Source: Chitinophagaceae bacterium | GTDB taxonomy: Bacteria > Bacteroidota > Bacteroidia > Chitinophagales > Chitinophagaceae | Length of the DNA stretch: 9,358 nucleotides | Assembly: GCA_009996555.1 (NCBI GenBank) | Contig: JAACZX010000063.1 | Location: forward strand, 1-9,358 | Direction of reading: 5' to 3' | Shown: one piece after another, positions 1 to 7,644 of the stretch | Numbering within the stretch: the stretch's first letter is position 1 | Layout: each line of letters begins with the position of its first letter | Notes under the pieces: model-generated | What the model saw: only the letters and a program-made list of their open reading frames with translations | Databases searched by the model: none | Told to the model about the DNA's origin: nothing | Program-made: the position numbers and the translations under genes

Positions 1-540
1 AGCATAAAAAATATGTTTCAATGCTGCATCTTTTGTTTTGCTGTACACATACAGTTCAAAACAAAAAACCACTACCAGCAATCCATACATTGCATGCAGA
101 ATCACAAAAAAGAAACGTAAGGTAATCAGTGAAAGTAACATGAAGGTCAGTATCTCAATATAATTGAACCAGGATAAAAACTGGCCAACCTGTTTGCTCA
201 TGAACGGACGGCTGTGAATGATGGCTGCACGTTCAAATACTGCTACAGCCGCCATACTGATATACCAACCCGGCACTTTACCATACATGCCTGTTTTATA
301 AAGAAAACCATGACCTATTACTCCGCCAGCAATGGTTGCAATACCGGTGAGTAAAAAGAAAATGCTGATCAATCGTTGCGGCATTGTGTGGATCAATCCT
401 TTTACCCGCATATTTCTGAATAAGTAAAAGCAAACAGCAGCTATAAGAAGATTGGTAAGAACCGTAGATGGCTCCAGTACTTTGATGCCAAACAGCTGTG
501 TGTAAGGCATATTTACAATATCGATGTCAGGCTCTAACAT
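1..540 (-). CDS. Multi-pass membrane protein, N-terminal 180 codons (truncated at window edge)
   Basis: Reading the minus strand from an ATG at 540 gives 180 codons without a stop, running off the left edge, so the C-terminus is missing. Hydrophobic stretches lie at about residues 24-41, 57-80, 90-107 and 121-165; the last is long enough for two passes, so at least five membrane helices are visible. There is no cleavable signal peptide, so it is probably an inner-membrane protein. Distinctive short motifs are LEPSTVLTNLL (22-32), GGVIGHGFL (72-80) and FERAAIIHSRP (102-112). The frame stays open upstream of 540, across the hemW stop codon, but 540 is the first ATG and gives a sensible N-terminus. 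It lies 77 bases after hemW on the same strand and may be co-transcribed with it. I do not recognise the family securely; an uncharacterised Bacteroidota multi-helix family such as DUF6962 is a guess from memory. Confidence 0.8.
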   Translation of the reverse strand, partial: MLEPDIDIVNMPYTQLFGIKVLEPSTVLTNLLIAAVCFYLFRNMRVKGLIHTMPQRLISIFFLLTGIATIAGGVIGHGFLYKTGMYGKVPGWYISMAAVAVFERAAIIHSRPFMSKQVGQFLSWFNYIEILTFMLLSLITLRFFFVILHAMYGLLVVVFCFELYVYSKTKDAALKHIFYA

Positions 541-611
541 GCGGCGTGTTTTGTGGAAGCAACCCAAACCAATCTTCTCTAATTTACAAAATGGCTTTTG
601 AAAAAGGAAAC

Positions 612-633
612 GGATCTTCAGAAAAAAAGATCG
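612..633 (-). terminator. Weak hairpin overlapping the hemW stop codon
   Basis: GATCTT (613-618) and AAGATC (627-632) form a perfect 6-bp inverted repeat with an 8-base loop. On the minus strand it spans the hemW stop (618-620) and is followed by a T-rich run around 601-608. The stem has only two G-C pairs, so it would be a poor intrinsic terminator, and read-through into the downstream membrane-protein gene is plausible. Confidence 0.2.
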
Positions 634-1754
634 GAAGCGATTCTGTCTGCAAACAGCTTTCCTTCTCTTGTAAGAATAAGATGATTGTTACTGATGGTTA
701 ACAAGCCTGTTTCCTGAAAAGTACTTGCAGCTTGCAACAGTTGTTGCGATCGGGATTCGCCGAACTGGTTATTGATATAGGTGAGGCTGCATCCTTCCAT
801 TAAACGGAGGCTGGTCATAATATATTCGTTCAGCTGCTGATCAGGTGTGAGCAGTTCCTGCTCAAAAGGAATTCTGTTCTCCTTCAATGCTGCAATGTAT
901 TGCTGGTTATTGGCAATATTCCATTGCCTGCTGTTTCCGTTAAATGAATGAGCCGATGGACCAAGCCCGAGGTAATGTGTTCCCTTCCAGTAACTGCTGT
1001 TGTGTTTGCTGCGGTAACCGGGTTTTGCAAAGTTTGATATTTCATAGTGCTCAAAACCGGCTTCCTGCAAACGATCCATTAATAAAACAAACTGTCGGCT
1101 TTGCTGCTCTGCATCCACATCTTCTTTTTTATGCAGGCGTATCAGTTTATCCAGGGGTGTTTTTTCTTCAACCGTTAATGCATAACAGGAAATATGATGA
1201 ATGTTCTGCTGCAAAACCCAATTGATGTTGTACAGCCATTTTTCATCAGTTAAACCGGGTGTGCCGTAAATAAGATCAACGGTAAACGATTCAAAGCCCG
1301 CAGCTCTTGCTTTGCTGATCACTTGTTTTGCTTCTTCAGCAGTGTGTGCCCTGTTCATCCATTGCAGGTCTTCTTCAAACAATGATTGTATGCCAATGCT
1401 CAAACGGTTAATGCCAAGTTGCAGCCAGCCAGTTAATTTTTCATCATGCACATCATCAGGATTAGCTTCCAGCGTTATTTCTGCAGTGGGTGAAATGGTA
1501 AAGTGCTGCTGCAATTGCTGAAGAATATGCTGCAGCTCGTTTATCTCCAACAGACTGGGAGTGCCGCCGCCAAAGTAAATGGTTTCAACTGTTTGTCCGT
1601 TGAGATAATTATTTTGCGACTGTAAAACGATTTCTTTCAATAAAGCTTCCGTAAAATCGTTTTTATAATGCAGGCTTGTACTGAAATGAAAATTGCAGTA
1701 ATTACATGCCTGCCTGCAAAACGGAATATGAATATAAATACCTGCCATCCTCAA
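618..1754 (-). CDS. hemW: Radical SAM haem chaperone HemW (formerly HemN-like)
   Basis: This 378-residue protein has the usual length for HemW. It opens with HIPFCRQACNYCNF, a CX3CX2C radical-SAM cluster motif with cysteines 13, 17 and 20. The position two residues after the third cysteine is Phe rather than the fourth Cys of true oxygen-independent coproporphyrinogen oxidase (HemN), which favours HemW. Other family landmarks are YFGGGTPSLL near residue 60, EANPDD, INRLSIGIQS, and the HemW-type KHNSSYW followed by YLGLGPSAHSF around 250-270. From family knowledge, HemW binds a [4Fe-4S] cluster and haem and is thought to insert haem into respiratory enzymes; it has no demonstrated CPO activity. 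A start at the second Met (codon 3, 1748) is equally possible. It is divergent from the Omp85 gene across a 39-base gap. Confidence 0.95.
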   Translation of the reverse strand: MRMAGIYIHIPFCRQACNYCNFHFSTSLHYKNDFTEALLKEIVLQSQNNYLNGQTVETIYFGGGTPSLLEINELQHILQQLQQHFTISPTAEITLEANPDDVHDEKLTGWLQLGINRLSIGIQSLFEEDLQWMNRAHTAEEAKQVISKARAAGFESFTVDLIYGTPGLTDEKWLYNINWVLQQNIHHISCYALTVEEKTPLDKLIRLHKKEDVDAEQQSRQFVLLMDRLQEAGFEHYEISNFAKPGYRSKHNSSYWKGTHYLGLGPSAHSFNGNSRQWNIANNQQYIAALKENRIPFEQELLTPDQQLNEYIMTSLRLMEGCSLTYINNQFGESRSQQLLQAASTFQETGLLTISNNHLILTREGKLFADRIASDLFF

Positions 1755-1778
1755 ACTGAAAGCTTAATTTCGAAACTG

Positions 1779-1786
1779 CAAAACTA
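1779..1786 (-). promoter_or_regulatory. Candidate -7 box for hemW
   Basis: The minus strand reads TAGTTTTG, an exact match to the Bacteroidota TAnnTTTG box, about 25 bases before the hemW ATG. The nearest TTTG (1803-1800, minus) is only 13 bases upstream, closer than the usual 17-23, so the -33 element is unconvincing. It sits inside the 39-base divergent gap and nearly abuts the GTG of the opposing gene. Confidence 0.45.
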
Positions 1787-1793
1787 ACTGTTC

Positions 1794-3599
1794 GTGCTTC
1801 AAATCCGTTCAGCATTTTATCATTCACTTTTTGTAGCAGCCTGTTGCTGGTTATTTGTGCTTCCGTTGCAGGCACAGGAAAAGTACCAGTTACAGTATCG
1901 GTTTGCTGACACGGTTGATGTTTCTTCCTCCCTTGGTTTGCAAAAGGAGTTTAGTGATAAAGTTGCATGCAGCCAGTACATTTTTGAACTGCCGAAGCTG
2001 TTGCAAAAGAAAGGGTATATCACTGCATCTGTAGATTCAGTAAAAATGGATTCTGCAAAAGCAGAAGTGTTACTTTTTTTAGGGCAAACATACAGGTGGG
2101 CTTTACTCAACACATCTGCCATACCGCAGGATCTGCTGGATGCAGTGGGTTACCGTGATAAAAATTTTAAACAGCAGCCGCTTGATTTTGCTGCAGTACA
2201 GGTGTTGCAAACACGCTTGCTTGATAAACTGGAGAACACCGGTTATCCTTTTGCAAATGTTTACCTTGATAGTATTGATCTGCAGCAGGATGCTGTATCG
2301 GCCATACTTAAAATAAATGAAGGACCGCTTTACAAGATCGACAGTATTCGTGTTTATGGCGATGTAAAGATCAGCAACAGGTTTTTGCAACGTTATCTTG
2401 AAATAAAAGAAGGAAGTGTTTACCAGAAAGAAAAGCTGCTGAACATCAGTCCACGCCTGCTGCAATTGCCATACATACTTGAAGAAAACAAATGGAACAT
2501 GAGTTTTTTAGGCGCAGGTTCTATTGTAAACCTGTACCTGAAAGAACGGAAAAGCAGCCAGATCAATGGTATCATTGGGTTTCTTCCTGCAAATGATCAA
2601 CTGGGCGGAAACAAACTGTTGGTTACCGGCGATTTTAATCTTAACCTGAAAAACGGATTTGGTTTAGGCGAAGCATTAAGTGTCGTGTTTCAGCAGATAC
2701 AGGTTCAATCGCCCCGTTTGCAAATGGGGTACCAGCAACCTTTTTTATTTGGTTCTCCTTTTGGTATTGATCTTTCGTTTGACGGGTTTAAAAAAGACAG
2801 CAGTTTCCTGAACATAAATATGCAGTTTGGTGTGCAGTATGCCTTTGGTGGTAACAGGAGCGGTAAAATATTTTACCAGCAGTTTATTTCCAATCTTCTT
2901 AACGTTGATACAATTGCTATCCGCAACAGCAAACGGTTGCCCGACCAGGTTGATCAGACAACATCCAACATAGGACTGGAGTATGAATGGTTTACTACCG
3001 ACTATCGTTTCAATCCAAGAAAAGGATTTGATATTAAGATCACCGGTTCGGCAGGTATCCGCCGCATAAGACCCAATAACAATATTGCACAGTTGAAAGA
3101 TCCGGCCAATCCCGGTTTCGATTATCAATCCTTATACGATTCTGTTGGCCTGCGTGCCTATACGTTCAGGCTAAAACTAAATGCAGCAAAGTATTTTAAA
3201 ACAGGAAAGCAAACTGCATTTAAAACTGCTTTCAACGGAGGCTTTATCCAAAGCCCCCGCATTTTCCGTAATGAGCTGTACCAGTTAGGTGGGTTTAAAA
3301 TGTTACGTGGGTTTGATGAGGAAAGCATTTTCGCATCGGCGTATGCAGTGCTTACAGCAGAGTACCGCATACTCACCGGTTTGAACAGTTTTATTTATGC
3401 CTTTACCGATGGGGGATGGGTGCGCAACAACAGCCAGTTTGCCAACAGCAGTAATCTGTTTATCGGCTCTGGTCTTGGCCTTGCCTTTGAAACCAAAGCC
3501 GGGATTTTCAATGTTGCCTTTGCAGCAGGTAAACGAAATGATCTGCCAATGAATCTCCGGCAAAGTAAAATTCATTTCGGTTATGTGAATTTTTTCTGA
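1794..3599 (+). CDS. Omp85-superfamily outer-membrane protein (BamA/TamA-like)
   Basis: The 601-residue product begins with a signal peptide (hydrophobic residues about 8-25, likely cut after LQA at 27). Residues about 40-260 look like POTRA-type repeats: alternating hydrophobic strands, a GYPFANVYLD segment and EGPLYKIDSIRVYGD. Residues about 265-601 are rich in alternating aromatic strands typical of a 16-strand barrel. Near residue 500 is QLGGFKMLRGFDEES, which contains the L6-loop (V/L)RGF motif of Omp85 proteins, and the chain ends in YVNFF with the usual terminal Phe. The family inserts or moves proteins across the outer membrane; the substrate here is unknown. The start is GTG: an in-frame TAA lies at 1785 and no ATG occurs before residue 86, so GTG at 1794 is the only start that retains the full signal peptide. 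Only two POTRA-like units seem to fit, fewer than BamA and closer to TamA-like or two-partner secretion transporters. Confidence 0.85.
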   Translation: MLQIRSAFYHSLFVAACCWLFVLPLQAQEKYQLQYRFADTVDVSSSLGLQKEFSDKVACSQYIFELPKLLQKKGYITASVDSVKMDSAKAEVLLFLGQTYRWALLNTSAIPQDLLDAVGYRDKNFKQQPLDFAAVQVLQTRLLDKLENTGYPFANVYLDSIDLQQDAVSAILKINEGPLYKIDSIRVYGDVKISNRFLQRYLEIKEGSVYQKEKLLNISPRLLQLPYILEENKWNMSFLGAGSIVNLYLKERKSSQINGIIGFLPANDQLGGNKLLVTGDFNLNLKNGFGLGEALSVVFQQIQVQSPRLQMGYQQPFLFGSPFGIDLSFDGFKKDSSFLNINMQFGVQYAFGGNRSGKIFYQQFISNLLNVDTIAIRNSKRLPDQVDQTTSNIGLEYEWFTTDYRFNPRKGFDIKITGSAGIRRIRPNNNIAQLKDPANPGFDYQSLYDSVGLRAYTFRLKLNAAKYFKTGKQTAFKTAFNGGFIQSPRIFRNELYQLGGFKMLRGFDEESIFASAYAVLTAEYRILTGLNSFIYAFTDGGWVRNNSQFANSSNLFIGSGLGLAFETKAGIFNVAFAAGKRNDLPMNLRQSKIHFGYVNFF

Positions 3600-3618
3600 T
3601 GATTGATGTCTGCTTGTT

Positions 3619-3626
3619 TATTTTTG
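3619..3626 (+). promoter_or_regulatory. Candidate -7 box for the DUF4271 gene
   Basis: TATTTTTG matches TAnnTTTG and ends 10 bases before the ATG at 3637. A TTG at 3603-3605 is only 13 bases upstream, so the -33 element is weak. If used, the transcript would have a very short leader. Confidence 0.35.
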
Positions 3627-3636
3627 CACGCAACAC

Positions 3637-4524
3637 ATGCGTTTCTGTTTAATCTTACTTTTCACAACAATTTTATATACTGCCAAAGCGCAGGATACAA
3701 CTGTTGCAAAACAGAAGGCAGATAGTGCATTGCAACAAGCTGCAGCAAAAGATACACTTCAACAGAAACAAACTACGCCGTTGATTTCATTTGATTCTGC
3801 TTACAGGCAGGTGCTTGCGAAAAGCAAACTCAACCTGTTTGCTGCTCCACAGTTTCAGATTGAAAAGGAAAAACAAGCAGAAGAAAAAGACTGGCTGTTT
3901 TATTATATACTGGGCATAGCACTGCTGTTTGGTTTGCTGCGCCTGAGTTACCTGCGTTACTTCAGCGATATGTTCAGGGTGTTCTTCCGCACATCATTAA
4001 GGGTAAACCAGATCAGGGAACAGCTGGTGCAATCGGGCTTGCAATCATTGTTGTTTAATTTGTTTTTTGCTGTTGCTGGGGGTACGTATGTTTATCTGCT
4101 CATCAGCTATTTCAATGTGTCGGTACAATTGCCGGAGCTGTTCATACCCATGATCACTACCGGTGTTATTGCATTGCTCTATCTTGGTAAATATCTTTTT
4201 CTGCAATTGAGTGGTTGGCTTTTTGGAATGAAAGGAGCTGCAGAAACCTATTCATTTATTGTGTTCCTGATCAATAAGATCATTGGTGTTATTTTACTTC
4301 CCTTCCTGTTTGTAATTGCATTTGCTGAACGCAACCTGGCTGGCATTGCCATTACTATTTCACTGGCAGTAATAACAGGGTTGTTTCTTTATCGCTTTTT
4401 ACGGGCTTACGGGCCGGTACAGGCCGAAATAAAAGTGGGCAGATTTCATTTCTTCATCTTCTTTCTTGCCTTTGAGATTGCCCCTTTACTGGTCATCTAC
4501 AAGCTCATACTTGGCTTTTTATAA
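3637..4524 (+). CDS. DUF4271 family membrane protein
   Basis: The 295-residue protein starts with a signal peptide (about 1-18, cut near AKAQ). A polar, Gln/Lys-rich segment (19-84) follows, probably periplasmic. Six hydrophobic helices then lie at about 86-106, 136-158, 168-190, 205-229, 234-253 and 270-293. The signal peptide, soluble segment, multi-helix arrangement and position just upstream of a HemD-like gene are typical of the Bacteroidota DUF4271 family, whose function is unknown. A basic loop at 107-130 (RYFSDMFRVFFRTSLRVNQI) probably faces the cytoplasm. It lies 37 bases after the Omp85 gene and 42 bases before the HemD-like gene, on the same strand. The ATG is chosen because the signal peptide begins directly at it. 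Its place near gldKL hints at a role linked to the T9SS or envelope, but that is inference only. Confidence 0.8.
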   Translation: MRFCLILLFTTILYTAKAQDTTVAKQKADSALQQAAAKDTLQQKQTTPLISFDSAYRQVLAKSKLNLFAAPQFQIEKEKQAEEKDWLFYYILGIALLFGLLRLSYLRYFSDMFRVFFRTSLRVNQIREQLVQSGLQSLLFNLFFAVAGGTYVYLLISYFNVSVQLPELFIPMITTGVIALLYLGKYLFLQLSGWLFGMKGAAETYSFIVFLINKIIGVILLPFLFVIAFAERNLAGIAITISLAVITGLFLYRFLRAYGPVQAEIKVGRFHFFIFFLAFEIAPLLVIYKLILGFL

Positions 4525-4543
4525 AGAATTGTACTTACCTTTG
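4511..4543 (+). promoter_or_regulatory. Candidate Bacteroidota promoter for the HemD-like gene
   Basis: TACCTTTG (4536-4543) is an exact TAnnTTTG box. A TTG at 4511-4513 lies 22 bases upstream, within the accepted 17-23 spacing. It is the best two-part promoter match in the window. The -33 part lies inside the last codons of the DUF4271 gene. The expected transcript would start about 15-20 bases before the ATG at 4567. Confidence 0.55.
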
Positions 4544-4566
4544 CAGAAATTTTCCAAAGATAACGT

Positions 4567-5352
4567 ATGGAAAAAAACGGTATGAAGCCCCAAAAAGAGA
4601 AAGCGATCAAAAACATCCTGATAACGCAGCCAAGGCCAGAATCCGACAAGTCGCCATACTATGAGCTCGCCAGGAAATACAATGTGGAGTTGTCTTTTCA
4701 ACCCTTCATTCGTATAGAAGGAGTGCCTGCAAAAGATTTCAGAAAACAAAAGATTGATATTACAGCTTACTCGGCTGTTATTTTCACCAGCCGCAATGCC
4801 ATTGATCATTTCTTCCGCACATGCGAGGAAATGAGAATAGCCGTATCGCAGGAAACAAAATATTTCTGCATAACCGAAGCGGTGGCGCTTTATCTGCAGA
4901 AATTTATTTTGTACAGGAAACGAAAGGTCTTTTATGGGGCCGATGGAACCAACAAAAGTCTCTTTGATGTGGTGAATAAACACAAGAGCAATGAAAAGTT
5001 CCTGTACCCATGTACCGAAAACCTCGATAATGAGATCACCGGTTGGCTTCGTAACCATAACTGTGAATTCGCAACCCCCATTCTTTATAAAACCGTAAGC
5101 AATGATGTGAAAGACCTGATCACTACAGGTGAATTTGACATCATTTGTTTTTTTACGCCAAGTGGTGTAAAAAGTCTGCTGGAAAATTTGCCCAAGTACA
5201 AACAGAACGGAACATATATTGGTGCTTTTGGTGCCAATACATTTAAAGCTGTTGAAGAGGCAGGATTAAAATTGCAGATCAAAGCACCAGATCCACAGGC
5301 GCCAAGTATGGTTTCTGCATTGGATAAATTTCTTGCGCAAATTTCAAAGTAA
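4567..5352 (+). CDS. hemD: Uroporphyrinogen-III synthase-like protein (HemD family)
   Basis: The 261-residue product has the length and two-lobed pattern of HemD, which closes and rearranges hydroxymethylbilane to uroporphyrinogen III in tetrapyrrole synthesis in the cytoplasm. Visible landmarks are ILITQPRPESD (18-28), AVIFTSRNAIDHF (75-87) in the first lobe, a short ADGTNKSL segment about residues 124-131, and DIICFFTPSGVKSLLENL (193-210) followed by YIGAFGANTFKAVEEAGL in the second lobe. The TSRNA and FTPSGV segments match where HemD proteins contact the tetrapyrrole. HemD is poorly conserved, so fold assignment is firmer than catalytic assignment. Two starts are possible, ATG 4567 or ATG 4582; the conserved part begins after both. 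It lies between the DUF4271 gene and the thioredoxin-fold gene. Sequences of this type sit beside DUF4271 in many Bacteroidota, as I recall. Confidence 0.82.
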   Translation: MEKNGMKPQKEKAIKNILITQPRPESDKSPYYELARKYNVELSFQPFIRIEGVPAKDFRKQKIDITAYSAVIFTSRNAIDHFFRTCEEMRIAVSQETKYFCITEAVALYLQKFILYRKRKVFYGADGTNKSLFDVVNKHKSNEKFLYPCTENLDNEITGWLRNHNCEFATPILYKTVSNDVKDLITTGEFDIICFFTPSGVKSLLENLPKYKQNGTYIGAFGANTFKAVEEAGLKLQIKAPDPQAPSMVSALDKFLAQISK

Positions 5353-5382
5353 GTTCTCCTGCACATTGTGTGGTAAACAAAG

Positions 5383-5390
5383 TAGGTTTG
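5383..5390 (+). promoter_or_regulatory. Candidate -7 box for the thioredoxin-fold gene
   Basis: TAGGTTTG is an exact TAnnTTTG box, 28 bases before the ATG at 5419 and within the 66-base gap after the HemD-like gene. The nearest upstream TTG (5366-5368) is only 14 bases away, shorter than usual, so only the -7 element is convincing. Confidence 0.4.
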
Positions 5391-5418
5391 CAGTTGTTTT
5401 CAACAGCAGTAACTTTTT

Positions 5419-7482
5419 ATGCAACACACAAACCGTCTCATCAACGAAAGCAGTCCTTATCTTTTACAGCATGCACACAATCCTGTAGATTGGTATCCAT
5501 GGGGAGAGGAAGCGCTGAAAAAAGCTGTGGAAGAAGACAAACCTGTATTGGTAAGTATTGGTTATTCTTCCTGCCATTGGTGCCATGTAATGGAGCGTGA
5601 AAGTTTTGAAGATGAAGCCACGGCTGCTATCATGAACAGCCATTTCATCAATATAAAAATTGACAGGGAAGAGCGTCCCGATCTTGATCATATTTACATG
5701 GATGCTGTGCAGTCTATGAGCGGAAGTGGAGGATGGCCGTTGAATGTTTTCTTAACTCCCCATCTCAAACCTTTTTATGGCGGCACATATTTTCCTCCGG
5801 TAAGGGCTTATAACCGTAGTTCGTGGAAAGAGGTGTTGTATGGTATTGCCAATGCATTTAAAGAAAGACGAGAGGAGATAGAGCAACAGGCAGCAGAACT
5901 GGTGCATCACCTGCAAAATGCCAATTCATTCGGCACACAAAAAGTAGTGAAGTTTGATCTTCCGGCTGACGAGTTGTTTCCTTTAAAACAAAGAGAGCTG
6001 CTGTTTGATGCGGTGATGAAAACGGCAGATAAAACATGGGGCGGTTTTGGCGGCGCACCAAAATTTCCTCAATCCTTCACCATTGCATTTCTGTTACAGC
6101 ATTATCATTTTACAGGTAATAAGGAAGCATTGGAACAGGCATGTCTCAGTCTTGATAAAATGATTGAAGGTGGAATTTATGATCAGGTGGGAGGAGGTTT
6201 TGCAAGATATAGTACCGACACGGAATGGCTGGCACCACATTTTGAAAAAATGCTGTACGACAATGCATTGCTGGTGATGGTGATGAGCGATGCCTGGCAG
6301 TTAACGAAACGGCCACAATACCACCGGGCAATAGAGGAAACATTGGTATTTATTGAGCGGGAAATGACATCGGCAGAAAACGGCTTTTATTCTGCACTGG
6401 ATGCCGATAGCGAAGGAGTTGAAGGAAAGTATTACACCTGGAAAAAGAAGGAAGTTGATGAACTGCTTCAGGATGATGCTGAGTTGTTTTGCCGGTTTTA
6501 CGATATTACTGAAGAGGGAAATTGGGAAGAAGTAAATATTCCCCGGGTAACGCAAAAGGCAGAGCTGTTTTGCAAAGAAAACGGATTGAAGCAAACCGAA
6601 TTTGAAGAACAGATGAAAACATGCCTGGCGATACTGTTAACGTCAAGGGAGCAACGCATTAAACCATTGCTGGACGATAAGATCATTTTAAGCTGGAATG
6701 CCTTGATGAATTGCGCCTACAGCAGTGCTTTTGCGGCAACAGGCAAAGAGGAGTATCGCAGCAAAGCCATCAGCAATATGCAGTTTTTGCTGAGCGTTTT
6801 CCGCAAGGATGACGAATGGCTGCATGTATATAAAAACGGGCAGGCAAAGTTCCCGGCTTTTCTTGATGATTATGCGTACCTCATAAAAGCATTATTACAG
6901 TTGCAGGAAATAACATCTGAGCCTGCTTATCTTTTGCAGGCTGCTGAGTTGATGGAATTGGCCATTCAGAACTTTTCGGAAGATGAAACCGGGTTCTTTT
7001 TCTTTACAGCAGCAGGGCAGGCAGATGTGGTAGTAAGGAAAAAAGAAGTGTATGATGGTGCCGTTCCTTCGGGTAATGCAGTAATGGCAGTAAACCTGTT
7101 TCATTTGGCCACTCTTTTAAACCGGCAGGAATGGAAGGAGCAGAGCACAAAAATGTTGTTGGGTTTGCAGGATGTGGTGGTACGTTACCCCGGTTCATTT
7201 GGCGTTTGGGCTGGGTTTTTAATGAACCGGATACAAGGTTTCAGGGAGCTTGCAATTGTGGGACCGGCCTACCGGGAAAAAAGAGACAGCGTTTTGAGCT
7301 GGTACAGGCCAAATGTAATTCTGCAGTCTTCCGCAAAAAGTGAGCGTACTTTCCCGCTATTATTCAACAGAGACTCTCCCACAGGCGATACATTTTTTTA
7401 CTTATGCCGTGAGTATGCCTGCGAGCAACCAACCGCTGAAACTCAGGAAATACGGGATGTTTTAGCTTCTGTATCAGCTTAA
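5419..7482 (+). CDS. Thioredoxin-fold / glycoside-barrel protein of the YyaL (SPATA20, DUF255) family
   Basis: The 687-residue protein matches the full length of the YyaL/SPATA20 family. It opens with the hallmark [20 protein letters not shown] and WYPWG, then a thioredoxin-like domain (about 1-165) with a CHWC redox motif at Cys52-Cys55 ([14 protein letters not shown]), DREERPDLD, and [11 protein letters not shown] plus YFGTYFPP-like FYGGTYFPP. The rest is an (alpha/alpha)6-barrel region resembling N-acylglucosamine 2-epimerase folds, with [69 protein letters not shown] and [12 protein letters not shown]. No signal peptide is visible, so it is probably cytoplasmic. The biochemical role of the family is not established; redox or sugar-related activity is guesswork. 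The ATG at 5419 is right because the conserved NRLIN motif starts four residues in. It separates the HemD-like gene from gldK. Confidence 0.93.
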   Translation: MQHTNRLINESSPYLLQHAHNPVDWYPWGEEALKKAVEEDKPVLVSIGYSSCHWCHVMERESFEDEATAAIMNSHFINIKIDREERPDLDHIYMDAVQSMSGSGGWPLNVFLTPHLKPFYGGTYFPPVRAYNRSSWKEVLYGIANAFKERREEIEQQAAELVHHLQNANSFGTQKVVKFDLPADELFPLKQRELLFDAVMKTADKTWGGFGGAPKFPQSFTIAFLLQHYHFTGNKEALEQACLSLDKMIEGGIYDQVGGGFARYSTDTEWLAPHFEKMLYDNALLVMVMSDAWQLTKRPQYHRAIEETLVFIEREMTSAENGFYSALDADSEGVEGKYYTWKKKEVDELLQDDAELFCRFYDITEEGNWEEVNIPRVTQKAELFCKENGLKQTEFEEQMKTCLAILLTSREQRIKPLLDDKIILSWNALMNCAYSSAFAATGKEEYRSKAISNMQFLLSVFRKDDEWLHVYKNGQAKFPAFLDDYAYLIKALLQLQEITSEPAYLLQAAELMELAIQNFSEDETGFFFFTAAGQADVVVRKKEVYDGAVPSGNAVMAVNLFHLATLLNRQEWKEQSTKMLLGLQDVVVRYPGSFGVWAGFLMNRIQGFRELAIVGPAYREKRDSVLSWYRPNVILQSSAKSERTFPLLFNRDSPTGDTFFYLCREYACEQPTAETQEIRDVLASVSA

Positions 7483-7644
7483 AACAATAAAAAAATCAAT
7501 TCCCCGTTATCGTTTTTGAGCTGTAAAACATTTTGAATAATTGAAAATTAATTATTAGCATTGCGATGAATTTTGAGGTGAATCCTGAAAAGGACTACTT
7601 AAATTTGTCCAATACCTTAATCAAGAAAATTAAATTCTTAACAA
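7483..7644 (+). other. gldK leader region: A/T-rich with inverted repeats and a repeated motif
   Basis: This 162-base gap has no gene. It holds the motif TATCGTTTTTGAGCTG (7508-7523), which recurs before gldL. It also holds an all-A/T inverted repeat AATAATT / AATTATT (7536-7542 and 7550-7556, 7-base loop) and a short AAGAA / TTCTT repeat (7623-7627 and 7635-7639) just before the gldK ATG. No G/C-rich intrinsic terminator for the upstream thioredoxin-fold gene is visible. There is no Shine-Dalgarno sequence; the bases just before the ATG are A-rich, as is common in Bacteroidota. Confidence 0.5.
7600..7607 (+). promoter_or_regulatory. Candidate -7 box for gldK
   Basis: TAAATTTG is an exact TAnnTTTG box, 37 bases before the gldK ATG. 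A TTTTG at 7571-7575 lies 24 bases upstream, one base beyond the usual 17-23 spacing, so the pair is plausible but not ideal. It would give a leader of about 30 bases. Confidence 0.45.

Noticed and set aside
565..591. Minus-strand TTTTG ... TTGGTTTG as a promoter for the membrane protein at 540
   Set aside because: The -7 box lacks the key A at position 2 and the 14-base spacing is too short.
498..701. A 67-codon plus-strand frame across the hemW 3' end and the adjoining gap
   Set aside because: It overlaps two supported minus-strand genes, has low-complexity Lys/Ser composition and no promoter or homology signal.
4519..5058. A 179-codon open frame on the minus strand opposite the HemD-like gene
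   Set aside because: It lies fully antisense to a well-supported coding region, has no recognisable domain, and is rich in Phe, His and Cys as expected for a shadow frame.
5370..5600. A 76-codon plus-strand frame overlapping the start of the thioredoxin-fold gene
   Set aside because: It is a different frame over the highly conserved NRLIN...CHWC region, so the overlapping gene explains the DNA.
7536..7556. AATAATT/AATTATT inverted repeat as a terminator of the thioredoxin-fold gene
   Set aside because: The stem is only A-T pairs, lies 54 bases after the stop, and has no following T-run; an operator or chance repeat is as likely.
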